Positions 10,789 through 22,246 of a DNA stretch of 64,000 nt are shown here, piece after piece. The notes under the pieces are model-generated. The model searched no databases. It saw only the letters and a program-made list of their open reading frames with translations, and was not told the DNA's origin. Source of the stretch: Theocolax elegans. Taxonomy: Eukaryota > Arthropoda > Insecta > Hymenoptera > Cerocephalidae. Location of the stretch: contig CM047429.1 in NCBI GenBank assembly GCA_026168455.1, positions 1,725,370 through 1,789,369 of the forward strand, in the 5' to 3' direction. The translations under genes and the position numbers were made by a program. Within the stretch, counting starts at the first letter, position 1. Each line of letters begins with the position of its first letter.

Positions 10789-13067
10789 AAATTGAAGTTA
10801 CGCGGAAGTCGTAACTGAATTTTAAAACTAACTAAAAGACAATAAATTAAATAAATACTTATTTTACTAAAATAAAAAAAATGATTTGTTATTATCGCTG
10901 CTAGTAATGGTGGGGAGAGTAATCCTGCTTCTTAATTATCTTATTTTTAACAAGTAGCCGGTGCTACTGTTGCGGTGTGCTCGTGTTTTTAGTCTGCATG
11001 ACTATTCTGCTTGGCTGCTATCTGTGTTAGTGTACACGGTGTATGCGATTATGATTTTGCTTTTATATACATTAAGTACGATTGGCTGGGCCCTGACATT
11101 ATATATGTTATATCGTAAGATATCTAAGGTATCGCTTTGAGAGCTCATTTCGCGTTCGCGACACTCTCATACTGCATACTTACATGGTTTCTCTCATTCC
11201 TATTTAATTCAATCACAAAAATTAAATTTTAAATGCAATTAAATATCGATTTTATATATATTATGCTGCTATTAAATTATAAGATTGGTGCATGCCTTGC
11301 TGCTTATTTGCCATATTGCGGTTACTGCGTTATTATATTGCTTGCTTTATATATCATTCAAAATATTTTTCTCTGAAGAAAAGGTAATTAATAAGAAATT
11401 TGTGCATATTATTTCTTGGCTGCTGGGGTTTTGTTAGTATTGTCAGTACATTAAGCTGCTGATAGTAATGTAATAGGAAGAGAGAATGTGGTGTCAAATA
11501 ATTACCAAAGTTGGTTTGACTTTTAACGATTGTTTATTATAAAAAAAATAAAACAAAACTATATATTTCTTTTCTGCTGCGTTTGCTGCTGCTGTTAGGT
11601 GCGGGGGGGGGGAGGGAAGGAGGGGAGATTCATAGCCTACCGCGCTTCCGTTGCATCTTCCAGTAGTGCTCGCTGCATCGTGGGCAATCTTTCGTGTGGA
11701 ACCCTCTCATCCTACAGTTTCGGCAAAATAAGATGGCGGGGCTTACACAGGCCCGCCAACTATACTCTCTTCCGCCACAGTACCAGCAACCAGCTGAACA
11801 TGTGAATGGTGGCGGTCAAGGCATGCGCACGAAACTGGGGGAGGATGGGTCCACCTGCTGTTTCTTGGGGGATGTTCAATCAACCACGATATTACACCAT
11901 TTTTCAAAAATATAAAAACGGACGTCCACAACAATATTATTTTTCAATCACAAAAAAAATAATTTACTCACAGCACAAAGCATACGCGTTTGTTCGCTTC
12001 AATATTTGGCATAAAAATCGTTCTCCCATTATACATAAACGGCATATCTTAGAAAAACCTTATCTGCCTTCTGTCAACAGAAACGCAGGGGTGTCCATAA
12101 CCGAACCGTGCCCACAACCGCACCTCTTACCCTACATATTAATTATTATTTATCATTAATAAAAAAGGTATATTACGTTTTGAGTTTAACATTCAAAATA
12201 TGACAATCTTAAGTATATGAATGCAGAGGGAAAATATAAATTTTCTATATTGAACAATATAATAGAGTAATATAATTACTTATAAAATAATATTATTCAT
12301 AAAAATGTTATTATAAATATAATATATTATACATGTAAATTCAATCTTTATGCAATCTCTATTTTGTCTAAGGAAAATAATGATAACTGGCATATTGAAT
12401 AATCTAATACGATAATCTATATCATATATCAAAGTATATGAAAATATATTAACTTAATATATTAATTATTCATATAATATTATTTATATCTCTTTATTAA
12501 TAATCAAAATAATTAGAGCAAGGGAACATTAGCGACTGGCGATTACTAGTAAAATATATAGAATGCATTATTATTCATCCTTGCAAAAATATATCTTACA
12601 TGTATAAGACATCTCTCAATTGCAATGTGATATTAAATTAGTATACCTGCTTTGCGCGACACATACCATCTGAACTACATAGATCAAGATTATTGGCGAT
12701 AATTGATTTCAATATAAATAATTAAATTGTACGTATTGATATAAAAAATATTACTTTAACATTGTTACTGTATTAATATATTTTTTATGAAATTAATAAA
12801 TCACATCATTTGATTACTTTGTTATTTACTTTTATAACTTATAAATTAACTATTAATTAGTTTGAAGAATGATTTTATCTTTGAATAAAACAAATTTCAG
12901 TAGTCGAGTTTTTTCTTTAACATAACTAAACGATCCTCGTTAACTAAAAATAATGCATTTAATTATACATAATATAAATGATTCTATCTGAAGTGATTAA
13001 AAAATTCAAACGCATGTCTATAAATTTACAATGATGTGAGCATAGTAGCTACTATCTTTCAAGCGAA
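10789..13067. other. AT-rich sequence, probably decayed retroelement interior and spacer
   Basis: Apart from the zinc-knuckle relic at 11628-11790 and a G-run at 11602-11612, I see no coding signal. From about 12160 to 13050 the sequence is strongly AT-rich and featureless. GypA coding sequence begins abruptly near 13068. Confidence 0.5.
11628..11790 (-). pseudogene. gag zinc-knuckle relic
   Basis: On the minus strand a short frame encodes two Cys-rich knuckles in series: 'CWYCGGREYSWRAC' followed by a spacer and 'CRNCRMRGFHTKDCPRC', then a basic tail and a stop. Tandem knuckles with a 'CPRC' end are typical of insect LTR-retrotransposon nucleocapsids. It lies on the same strand as the LTR at 9771-10776, so it may be the gag of that element with pol deleted. 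There is no usable start, and frames upstream are broken. Confidence 0.55.
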
Positions 13068-13590
13068 ATGAGGCGCAGACGATCGACCAGCTGTTTGACC
13101 TGGCCCGCGAAGCTGAAAGGTTGCAAGAGCGCGAAAAGCTCTACAAACCAACTTCAATGCAAGGGAGCTGGTACGGTCGAAGTTCGCATATAAGGCCAGA
13201 AAGAAGTCAGAGAAGGTTTCTCCGAAGGCAAAGGTAGCAGTGGTAGAATCCGAGAAACGTACCACCGGCAAAAATGTGGTGAAACTGGATGCAATTCTCA
13301 CCCAGCTGAAGAAGCTGCTACCAAGTGAGGACAAGAGCGCCGGGAGTAGTAAACCAGGAAGTCCCAAGAGTGGACGGCGGTTCGTTCAGAAAAAGAAACC
13401 GCCGAACCGACCCAGAGAGCAGTGGGGCCAATACGAAAAGCCCCGCGTTGGAAAGAGCACGGAAGGAGGGCCAAGCAGGACGCCCTTCGATCCGAGCAAA
13501 CCAATTTCCTGTAATGGGTGCAGTAAGCTTGCATATTTCCGCCGCCATTGCCCTCACTGCAATAAGGGAAACGCCTCCGAGAGCGCCTAA
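13068..13590 (+). pseudogene. gag: GypA gag C-terminal remnant
   Basis: This is the nucleocapsid end of a Gypsy Gag. The first ~170 bp match the GypE Gag segment around 'EREKLYRPP' in broken frame. The open frame from 13240 to 13590 holds a lysine/arginine-rich region and a single knuckle 'CNGCSKLAYFRRHCPHC'. The usual His of the CX2CX4HX4C knuckle is Tyr, as in GypE. The frame ends at TAA 13588-13590, just after a G_GGA_AAC heptamer at 13566-13572. Confidence 0.8.
13566..13572 (+). promoter_or_regulatory. candidate -1 ribosomal frameshift heptamer (GypA)
   Basis: G_GGA_AAC is in the correct gag phase (codons AAG GGA AAC) six codons before the gag stop, at the position homologous to the GypE site. 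The pol homology that follows lies in other frames and is degraded. A weak downstream stem (GCCT...AGGC with GAG/CTC) can be drawn. Confidence 0.5.
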
Positions 13591-16500
13591 ACGGGACTCA
13601 GGCCGAACCCGAGGGCTAGAGGATCCCTGAGATGCCCAGAATCTCGGGCCCACGGAATGAACGAGACCGCGCGGAGCTCGTCCGCGGCGGAATAGACTCG
13701 ATGAAGCCAGAGGAGCACAGGAAAAGAATCGATTCCCAAGATTCTATTTCTCAAGGTCAGCAGGAGTCACACCGAAGCTACGGTTCAGGTAATAGGCGAT
13801 TTCCGGATCAGAGCCCTGTATGATCCAGGAGCTTCGACGACTGTGATGGGGTCTAACGGCCTCACCGTCGCCATGGAAAAATAGCTCTCTACCGAAAACC
13901 TGGGGAGAGTGAAATTGGCTGATGGACGTGCCCAACCACTGAGCGGGCACGTAATGTTGCATTTCACCGTCGGTGGTGAGACCAAGGAGCTCAGGGTTGC
14001 CATTATGCCAAATCTGGACGCCGAATGTTACGTAGGAGTCAATTTCGTACGTGCGTTTCATGCAGTTCTAGACCCAGACGCTGATCAGCTGTTCCTCAAA
14101 AGCAGCAAATCCCACGTCCAGTTAGAAGTAGCTAGCTTGGACAGAGGTACGGCTTCCTTGTCGTCAACAGGGCTTGCTGACGCAACCGAAAGTCAATGCG
14201 AGGAATTGCGTCAGCTGTTGGACCGAGTCCTACCCAACACCATGTCAAAGATCGGTTGATCTTACGACGTCGAGCACTCGATCGACGTCGGATCAGCCAA
14301 GCCGATCAAGCAGCGGTACTACCGGGTCTTGGACAAAACTCAAGAAGAAATGCACCGCCAAGTAAAGGAGATGCTTGACACCGGTGTCATTAAGCCCTCG
14401 ACCAGTGGATGGTCCAGCCAGGTGGAGATGGCGAGAAAGGATGACAATTCTAGGCGGTTTTACATCGACTTCAGGAAAGTCAACGCCTTAACAAAACCAG
14501 ATGCATATCCTTTGCCTTACATACACGATATACTGCGCAAACTAAGAAAGGCTCGCTATATCTCCACTCTCGACATGAATTGCGCCTATCATCAGATACC
14601 GTTGCAAGTCGAGTTGCGCCCTATTACTGCTTTCACATGAGGATGCCGTACGGATTGGCATACGCGTGGTCGACCTTTCAACGGATGATAGACCAAGTCG
14701 TAGGACCAGACCTTGCGCCGCACGCTTATGCTTACCTTGACGATATTATCGTCGTGTCGGAGACATTCGAGGATCATAAGCGTTACCTAGAGGAAGTCCT
14801 TAAAAGACTGGCAGAAGCTGGACTTTCAATAAACCAGGATAAGTGCGTTTTTTGTAAGTCAGAGGTTAAGTATGTTGGCGTATTAGTAAACCGGGACGGA
14901 CTACGTCCCGATCCCGCCAAGATAGAGCTGATAAAAGAGTATGCTGCTCCGAAAAATCTTATACAGCTTTGCCTTTTCCTCGGTATGGCTTCTTGGCATA
15001 GGCGATTTATGCCGGATTACACGACAATTGCAGAACCCTCGACGCGTTTAACCAAGAAGAACCAGCGGTATGAGTGGCTTGATGAGCAAGAGCAAGCTTT
15101 CTAATAGCTCAAGGCCATCTTAATGACAGCACCGATTCTGCAGCGTCCTGTCCAAAATGGGCAGTAGATACTACAGACATACGCCAGTCACATCGGTATA
15201 GGGGCTGTGCTACTCCAACTCGTGGATGGAGACGAGAGAGTTTTGGAGTACGCAAATCGGATCCTGTCCCCAGCCGAGAGGAATTACATTGTCACATAAC
15301 GAGAATGTTTAGCCGTTGTCTGAGCAAGAAAGAAGTTCAAGCAGTATATAGAAGGTTACGAGTTTTGGGTCGTAACCGACCACAACAGTTTGCGTTAGCT
15401 CTGCAATATGCGCAACCCAACGAATCGTCTCGCAAGCGCACACCTTCAAGATCGCGCACAAGGAAGGTGCGCTTAATCATGTTCCAGACGCGCTCTCCAG
15501 AATGTATGAAGAGGAAGAGCCGACGATAGCCGCGGTCTCTTGGAGCGACACGACTGTTCAGCCGTGGTATCTGTCATGGGTAAAGGATGTACCAGAGAGA
15601 CCACGGGAATTCCCCGAATGGAAAGTAGTAGGGGAAATCTATATACTTACCGGCCCGACCTAACCTTAGAGGACGTCATGGAAGACACCGAGGCATGGAA
15701 GACGGTAGTGCCTCGAGAGAATCGCCCGTCCATTCTAAGAGAATGTCACGACGATCCAACTGCTGGCCACTTAGGTCGCAAAAAGACTTTCGCACGGATT
15801 GCCAGATTATACTATTGGCCGCGATACTTTGCGGAGGTAGGTGACTACGTGCAAAAATGTCAAATCGGCCAGCAGTATAAGGTAGAGCAGCAATCGCCTA
15901 AAGGCCTAATGGGCCATAGAGTAGTCGAAAGACCTTGGCAGGTAGTCGCAGGTGATGTAACTGGACCATTACCTCGTTCTACCCATGTATTCGAGTACAT
16001 TCTTTTCTTCCAGGACCTATTTATGCGTTGGATTGAAGGGGTCCCAATTAGAAAAGCAACCGCAAAGACCATAGTAAAGCAGTTACACGAGCGTTTCCTC
16101 ATGCGTTTTGGCACGCCGGAAATATTTCACTCCGATAATGGAACCGAATTCAAAAAGATTGTCGACGACTATCTCAAAGAGAAAGGAGTGTACCATACGA
16201 CGACACCTTCTTACCATCCTCGAGCAAACCCAGTAGAAAGGTCGAAACGCACGCTTAAGACAATAATAGCTTCGTAGATCAGAGAGAAGCATACCAGCTG
16301 GGACGAAAAGCTACCGGAATTAGAGTTTGCAATAAACACAGCGGTTCAAAGCTCGACACAGTGGTTCCCGGCAATATTGAACTACGGTCGACAGCCAGAA
16401 CCACCTAGGACGGACCGGCGAGAGCAAGAAGAGCTCGCATAGAACGGTTTGATCAGCAGCGGCTCCAGGACTGGACTGAGAGACTGTCCAGGCTAACCGA

Positions 16501-17085
16501 CTTGCACAAAGTGGCCTCTGAGAATGCCGCCGCGGCTTAATCGAGACAAGTCGTATGTTTCAACGCCAGGCATCGGGACGAAAACTTTGATATAAGCGAT
16601 CTTGTTTGGAAAAGGAACAGGGTCCAGTCTTCCAGCGCTGACAAGACAACCTCTAAGTTGGCACCGAAGTACATAGTTGTCCAGGCAGAAGGCCCAAACA
16701 CGTACCTTATTCAGGACGTGCAAGACGACGAGGAGATGATACACGCCGAACATCTCAAGCCCTACGTGCAAGCGTTCCGCCGAGAAAGGGGAGGAGTCGT
16801 CCGCGGAAAACAGCTAGGGTGGTCGTTCGTTCGACACACAGGGCTATAGAACCGCGCGCTGGCTTTAAGAAATTAGGACAGAAGCGTGGTAGGGGTCGCC
16901 CAAGGAAGAGCCCAAACGAAGGGGATACCCGGACAATACCAAGGCTAGCAGCCGAGACCCATCTCCGAAAGCTCCCTTTGAATGGAACTTTCCTTTGCCA
17001 TGGAACGATCAAAATGAAAACCCACAGCTTGTTGTGGACGAGTAGATCACAGAAGTTCCGTGGTCAAAGTCTGGGCATCTGAGCC
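13573..17085 (+). pseudogene. pol: GypA pol pseudogene (protease, RT, RNase H, integrase)
   Basis: Domains in order: aspartic protease with 'ALYDPGASTTVMG' near 13816-13850, ended by a TAG shortly after; RT from about 14260, with a stop at 14257-14259 just before 'SYDVEH', 'YIDFRKVNALTKPDAYPLP', a ~10-codon deletion and frameshift near 14636, and 'YLDDIIVV' near 14733; an RNase H relic at 15110-15420 with several stops; integrase in the open frame 15540-16277 with HHCC-type and DDE motifs ('AGDVTGPLP', 'SDNGTEFK', 'NPVERS'). One zinc-finger Cys has become Gly ('CQIGQQ'). A GPY/F-like module ('LAPKYIVVQAEGPNTYLIQD') sits near 16660, and a tail with an RGRPRK motif near 16888. It is clearly dead. 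Confidence 0.85.
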
Positions 17086-17143
17086 CTCTCTCGATTCTGC
17101 ACCCGCGAATCTCAAATACCCACGTCCAGTGTGCGTGGAATCT

Positions 17144-17153
17144 GGGAGGGAGG
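17144..17153 (+). other. polypurine tract of GypA
   Basis: GGGAGGGAGG lies directly before the LTR start TGTAAAGG. GypE and GypB have the same arrangement and the same 'GGAATCTGG'/'CTGGGAGGG' style context. Confidence 0.75.
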
Positions 17154-19417
17154 TGTAAAGGTAAGCTACATACTCTTAAGCGTATGAAGCTATACCTTAT
17201 AATGAGCGCAAGTGCCGATCGGAAAAGCTCGTAGATGATCGGAAAAGCCCGCGTGCAAGCCGCACCACTCGCGAGCCGTCGAAGCCGTAAAGACTCTTTC
17301 TTTACGGATATACCTTGTGACAATGTGCTTTGCACATGTCAAAAGCGAGCTATCGAACCCACAACGAACACCTACCTACCCATATATAATTTCCTACACC
17401 TACCTACCCGCATAGTAAATAAGCCCTGCCTACCCTCACATACTAAATACCCCTTCCCAAGCACAGCACACAAATACTAAGGTGGCCCTGGCAATGAGGA
17501 CCTTGAGCGAGCTCAGATTATCAGGTGGGCTCCTCCGAGTCTGACACTGCAAGCAGGATACTCAAAGGGAGGCGATCACCAGGAAGCATCCAGGACTCTC
17601 CGAAGCCTCACAGTACAGCAGTCAAGGCGATGAGGTAGTATCCAGGCAGGAAGCAGGAGAACCTCCACCGCCAACAATATACAGCTGTAAAAGAGCCACA
17701 TAATCAATACAAGTACGCATTAAGAGGACGAGAAGCAAGGAAGAAGATATACAGCTGTATGTAAACACTACAGCTGTACAAGGAACAGTATAGAGCAGAA
17801 TGAGGTTAGGTTGTCATACGTAAACAACGTATATATATGACCTCTTTCTCAATATATAAAATAAATACGCATACTTGACACGACAAAGTCTTTACCTGGA
17901 GCTGTAGACGGAGAGGCTATCGGTCATCGAGGTTGACGTCGTCGAGGAGAGGGGTGAATCGGCCCCGAGCAGCGATGCGGCGGTGGGTGAGTTCGTACCT
18001 GAAACTCACACCGTACAATTTACAAGGGAAGTACATGACCTCCGGGAAACGGATCTCATTCTAACTTTGGTATGTCTTTTATAATATAAAAATATAAAGA
18101 AAGCCAAGTTATCTCTTGCCAATGGCCACTTTTACGGAAGTTATTCGACTTCCAATAATAATAGCAGTAAAAATTACTTCCAATTCGGTCGCTTATAACT
18201 CAAAAACAAATAAAGATAAACAATCGAACCAAAAACCAAAAGAAAGTTGAGTTCAAGTAGATATGGTTTGAAAAAAAGAAGCTCAAATTGCTTAATTTGA
18301 AGCAAAGTTATGAAGAAAATAAGAAATTGAAGATTATTAGGCCAAAAGAAACAATAAATTTTTCATATTAAATTTTGGCCTAATAATCTTCAATTTTTTA
18401 TTTTCTTCATAACTTTGCTTCAAATTAAGCAATTTGAGCTTCTTTTTTTCAAACCATATCTACTTGAACTCAACTTTCTTTTGGTTTTTGGTTCGATTGT
18501 TTATATTTATTTGTTTTTGAGTTATAAGCGACCGAATTGGAAGTAATTTTTACTGCTATTATTATTGGAAGTCGAATAACTTCCGTAAAAGTGGTCATTG
18601 GCAAGAGATAACTTGGCTTTCTTCATATTTTTATATTATAAAAGACATACCAAAGTTAGGATGAGATCCGTTTCCCGGAGGTCATGTACTTCCCTTGTTA
18701 GTGAATAACGCTAGAAGGAACGAGATAATAATTATCTAGGAAGAAGTAGACAGCATCTCCGAGACGGAAGCAGCACCAGGTCATCATCACCATACAGCCG
18801 ATTTGTACAGATACAGCCTGAACGCAGCGGCACTCGACCCGCTCGCGTGACGCGAGATCGAGGTACCGTGCACGAGTAAGTACTGCGCAGGCGCGCGGTA
18901 CGAACACGGAGCTCTCGAGCACGCCGAGAAGCAGAGCTCTACGGACGGTCGACTCGACTACACCGAACGCAGCCATAGCGAGTGTGACGTTGTGTGCGAG
19001 AGAAAGCGAGACAAATAGAGAGAGAGAGAGAGAGAGAGAGTAGCAGCAGACTCCCGACCAAGTGTCCCGGACTTATTAAAAGGTTGGTGTGTCATTACCT
19101 CTCTCTGCCGACGGTACCGCCGTGTACCCTAGGAAGTGCGTGCGAGCATCCCGTTCCTTCCCGTCCTTCCCCTTCCTCCCCTACAGCGTATTCGGGCATA
19201 CCCGTATTCCTTCTGCATAACGGGCCATTGATTGTATTGAGCACTGCCCATTCTTTTTATTACGATTACCCGCGAGTAATCGGTAGTTGTCGCGTAATAA
19301 CGTGGCTGGCGCCCACCCTTAGTTATTATATATTTCTTTGTAATAAATATCTATTTTATCTATAATTAATTGCTGACCCTCATTAACCTGCACCCTGATC
19401 CCCAGTGCAGCGTTACA
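17154..19417 (+). repeat. GypA 3' LTR, interrupted by a hairpin element
   Basis: It starts TGTAAAGG after the polypurine tract and can be followed to CGTTACA at 19417, the same terminal hexamer as the GypB and GypE LTRs. Removing the 675-bp insert and its 3-bp duplication leaves ~1586 bp. It holds an (AG)n run at about 19016-19041 and an AATAAA-type signal near 19339. A TGGCGCCCACC stretch at about 19306 looks like a primer site but lies inside the presumed LTR, so the exact end is uncertain. Confidence 0.6.
18023..18697. mobile_element. 675-bp fold-back (hairpin) element with TTA target duplication
   Basis: Two 325-bp arms (18023-18347 and 18373-18697) are inverted copies with only about five mismatches that I can find and no net indel. 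A 25-nt loop separates them. The ends are CAAGGGAAGTAC and its complement. TTA occurs directly on both sides (18020-18022 and 18698-18700), consistent with a 3-bp target duplication as made by PIF/Harbinger-type transposases, though I cannot assign the family. The inverted LTR copy at 1-945 has no such insert. A transcript would fold into a ~325-bp dsRNA. Confidence 0.85.
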
Positions 19418-19997
19418 ACCTTGAAGCTAGGAATCGGCGGATCTCGCTCGCGCGCGACGTCGAGGAAGCGAACGCGCGATCGCGTACGCGTGCGAGAGGG
19501 AAGGCACGAGTAACCCCGGTGGTTACACCTCGTCGCGATTCCTCACGCGGCCTATACTTTCTTTTGTTGTTTGTTCGTTTTCTTTTTTTATATTTCCTGT
19601 TAAACTTACTTTAAATATTTTTTTGTGATAAATAAAATTCATTCGTAATTAATAATCGAGTACAAGTTTGATTATTAATTACCGGCGTACGTTATTCCCG
19701 TTATTCCAAATACCGCCCTCTCCATTTCAGGAGTGGCCGTAATAAATTTACCTCGAATTTATCCCCTTTTATTCGCGATCCTTTTTAGCTCACGAGGTTT
19801 GCAGCTGTACAAAGACGCGAGATCGGCACGTGATTTTGCAGCTGTTAACGGACATCGCAACGGTAAGCCGTGCGCGGGGTTCGCTGATTTGGATCCGCCG
19901 CGCACTTTCGGGGCACCGCCTAGGGAGTATAACTAGGCACCGTCGTAGCAACCGATTCCTTTACCCCTACCTACGCGAGAGATTGTACCTCGTTACA
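19418..19997. other. LTR-like block of unknown origin
   Basis: This GC-rich segment, then AT-rich with AATAAA near 19630, is bounded by CGTTACA at 19411-19417 and again at 19991-19997, the terminal motif of the LTRs in this window. A perfect 12-bp inverted repeat (TAATTAATAATC / GATTATTAATTA) lies at 19646-19681. No coding motif is recognised. It may be part of another LTR; the start could not be set. Confidence 0.3.
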
Positions 19998-20840
19998 ATG
20001 TAACATTGTCGAAACATTACAGTGTAATATTACGTGAAATATTTCAACAATATTTGGGGAATATTCCAGGAGACTCGATTATATAATTTTTTTCATTCTT
20101 GCGGAATATTACAGAAATATCCCGGAAAGGTTCGTTGTAATATTTCTTGTAATATTGTTGAAATATAGCAGCGTAATATTATGTGAAATATTTCAGTATT
20201 GCTTACGAAATATTGCGTAAACATTAGATAAAATATTGTTTTAAAATTTAAGACATATTGCGGAAATAATATAGGCACGTTTCATGCACTATTGATGAAA
20301 TCCCACACAGCATGAAATTTTACAAACCCCGGGCGAATGCGAGATGGTGGGGTTTTTAAGAGAGGGATAAAAGCACCCACACATAGGTGGTAGGTGGACA
20401 CCGTTAAAGTCCCCCAGGGGATAAACGGTAGGAAGTGCCAGGAAAAAAGAGGGCACAAAATCAAGAATAAAAAAAAAAAATATATAATATCAGAATAGAA
20501 AAGGATATCGCATATACAGTTTGCAGTTCTTTATTTAGAAAAAAATCCTTCTGTAATACTATTTGGTTTGAATGTAAACTCGAATTTTTTGCCATCCTTC
20601 TCAGGCTATACTAACCATTGACGAGTAGAATATCCAGAGAAGGATGGCAAAAGTCATCGAAACATCGCCATTAATTAACATCTTGGTTTATTCATCGAAA
20701 TCGATTGTTGCAGTGTAATATTTCGAGAAATATTGATGAAATATTTCAAATACCTACTTCAATAGGACCAGTGAAATATTACATTAATATTACCGTAATG
20801 TTCCAGCGTAATATTTTGTGAAACATTATGAAAATATTTT
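19998..20840. repeat. AT-rich region rich in TAATATT / GAAATATT motifs
   Basis: Irregularly spaced copies of 'GTAATATT' and 'GAAATATTT' in both orientations fill 19998-20270 and return at 20705-20840. Between them lies 20280-20465, a compositionally distinct stretch with 'CCCCCAGGGG' that I could not assign, and a strong hairpin at 20587-20652. No gene is evident. Confidence 0.4.
20587..20652. repeat. 66-nt hairpin, 16-bp perfect stem (pre-miRNA-like)
   Basis: Arms 20587-20602 (TTTTGCCATCCTTCTC) and 20637-20652 are perfect reverse complements. Pairing continues inward with single mismatches (GG/CC, TAT/ATA, CTA/TAG), giving about 24 of 27 pairs and a ~12-nt terminal loop. Size and shape resemble an animal pre-miRNA or a tiny fold-back repeat. 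There is no evidence of transcription. Confidence 0.6.
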
Positions 20841-21799
20841 ATATTAAGATTCACAATTATTTAACATCTTTTGGTTTAATCGCCAAAATCGAAAAATCGT
20901 TGTCTTATATCTTATTTTTTATTTTTTACATCCTAGGCGGAAATTTATTTTTCCAGAAAGAGCTAAGAAATGTTAATAAATTTTATAATCAATTTATAAT
21001 ATGCAGATTTTGGATTCTGTTAATAGTTAGTAAGAATTTATAACTTTTATTAGCTCTTCATAGCTTTTGCTAGATTTTATTAGCTTTTAGGTTTCTTTCA
21101 AAAGCAAAAGAAATGTGCGAGTTTAAAAAAGCTAATAATTACTAATAACTTTTTTAAATTATTATATACAGTAAATAAGTATTTAGAATTTTTATGAATA
21201 TTTACCAATAGCAATCTTTTATTAATAGCTTTTGTTTTTTTGCATACATCACTTAGAAACTGCTCAAAACAGTTAAATGCAACAGTTCTATTAGTGTCCT
21301 TTTGTCGTTTTTCACGATATTTTCGAAATACAAAAATCTAATAAAACCTAATAAAGCTTAGAAATATTTACGAAATTTTTAAAATAACTAATAAAATCTT
21401 ATAAACATTACCAAATTTTTTAAACTATTACTAGAGTCCAAAATCCGCACTTTATGAAGTGTTATGAAAATCTAATAAAAGTTAATAACTTTTATTCTCG
21501 CGTACTCACATTCAATTTTCTTTCCGCGGTCCATTTCAGGAAAGATTATCATTATTTTACCTGTCATTGTTGGAAATCAAAATTCGATTTCCAAACAACT
21601 TTAACGGCAAGTGTGCGAACAGGTAACTGCAGCAGCTGCGCAGGAAATATTTTGTAAACATCATATATGTAGTCTTATATTTTGTTTAGTCGTCGAGTAC
21701 GCGATGTATAGTCGGCAAGACGATACAGGTTTGTTCACCACGAACTACATGTATGTGAGACGAGCAACTCGATAACTTTTCACCGGGCAAGCACACCGT
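20841..21799. other. AT-rich sequence with a possible MITE-like inverted repeat
   Basis: Imperfect inverted ends occur at about 21002-21028 (GCAGATTTTGGATTCTGTTA...) and 21422-21451 (...ACTAGAGTCCAAAATCCGC). They enclose ~400 bp full of 'CTAATAA'/'TTATTAG' words. No target duplication is clear. From 21540 to 21800 I see nothing assignable. Confidence 0.3.
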
Positions 21800-21944
21800 T
21801 ACAATGCGAATTTGATACAAATTTAGGATATGTTTAGTATAGATTCAGCAATAAATTAAAGTTATTTTAGTGTCAATTCAGTACAGTATTTGAAGAAATT
21901 CAGTACTGATTTTGTATGATTTAAATACAGATTTACCGCAGATT
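21800..21944. repeat. degenerate minisatellite, left part
   Basis: Irregular copies of a TTTAGTACTGAT-like unit (for example 'TTCAGTACTGATTTTG', 'GATTTAGTCC') continue beyond the ribozyme array at 24246-24455, so the array was inserted into this repeat. Confidence 0.5.
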
Positions 21945-22172
21945 TAGTCCATACTATAAGTTATATGATAAATGAATTTATTGATCTTTACAAGCCAAAG
22001 AAACATTCCTCACATCTAAAGTAAGGCGGACTGTATTAATACCAGCCACTTTAGAAACCTCACAGGATGAGTGTTTGAAAAAAGACTAAGACAAGCTAAT
22101 TTAACAAAAATATATAATTTAATTGATTGTAGTATAAAATTAATAAAAACTTGATAAGACGGAAAAAAAAAA

Positions 22173-22246
22173 ATTTTATATTTCGCCCTGAGTATGCCTA
22201 GTGGGCTCATCAGTAGAGTCCAGGCATCTCGTCTCTAGATACAAAT
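22173..22246 (-). ncRNA. hammerhead ribozyme, copy A
   Basis: Minus-strand order: helix III strand ATTTGTAT, then C17 (complement of 22238) as cleavage nucleotide; helix I TAGAG/CTCTA around a 14-nt loop; core CTGATGA; helix II GCCC/GGGC around a 14-nt loop; GAA; helix III strand ATATAAAA. All invariant core positions are present and in order, including the G10.1-C11.1 pair. Helix III contains one G-U pair in this copy. The two loops are complementary over 8 nt (ATGCCTGG with CTAGGCAT, one G-U). The ends lie in helix III, so this would be a type III topology. Confidence 0.9.

Larger units (their letters stand above)
13068..19417 (+). mobile_element. GypA: 5'-truncated, decayed Ty3/Gypsy element with 3' LTR
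   Basis: The element keeps the gag C-terminus, pol, a polypurine tract (17144-17153) and a 3' LTR. The 5' LTR, leader and most of gag are missing. Protein similarity to GypE is clear along the whole length (for example integrase 'GRKKTFARIARLYYWPRYF' against GypE 'GREKTFARVAKLYYWPRYY'), so GypA is an older relative of GypE. Many stops and frameshifts are present. A 675-bp hairpin element interrupts its LTR. Confidence 0.85.

Noticed and set aside
19300..19320. TGGCGCCCACC as a primer-binding site of GypA
   Set aside because: It lies upstream of the apparent LTR end CGTTACA at 19417 and downstream of a 3' LTR, where no primer site is expected. Kept only as an uncertainty about the LTR end.
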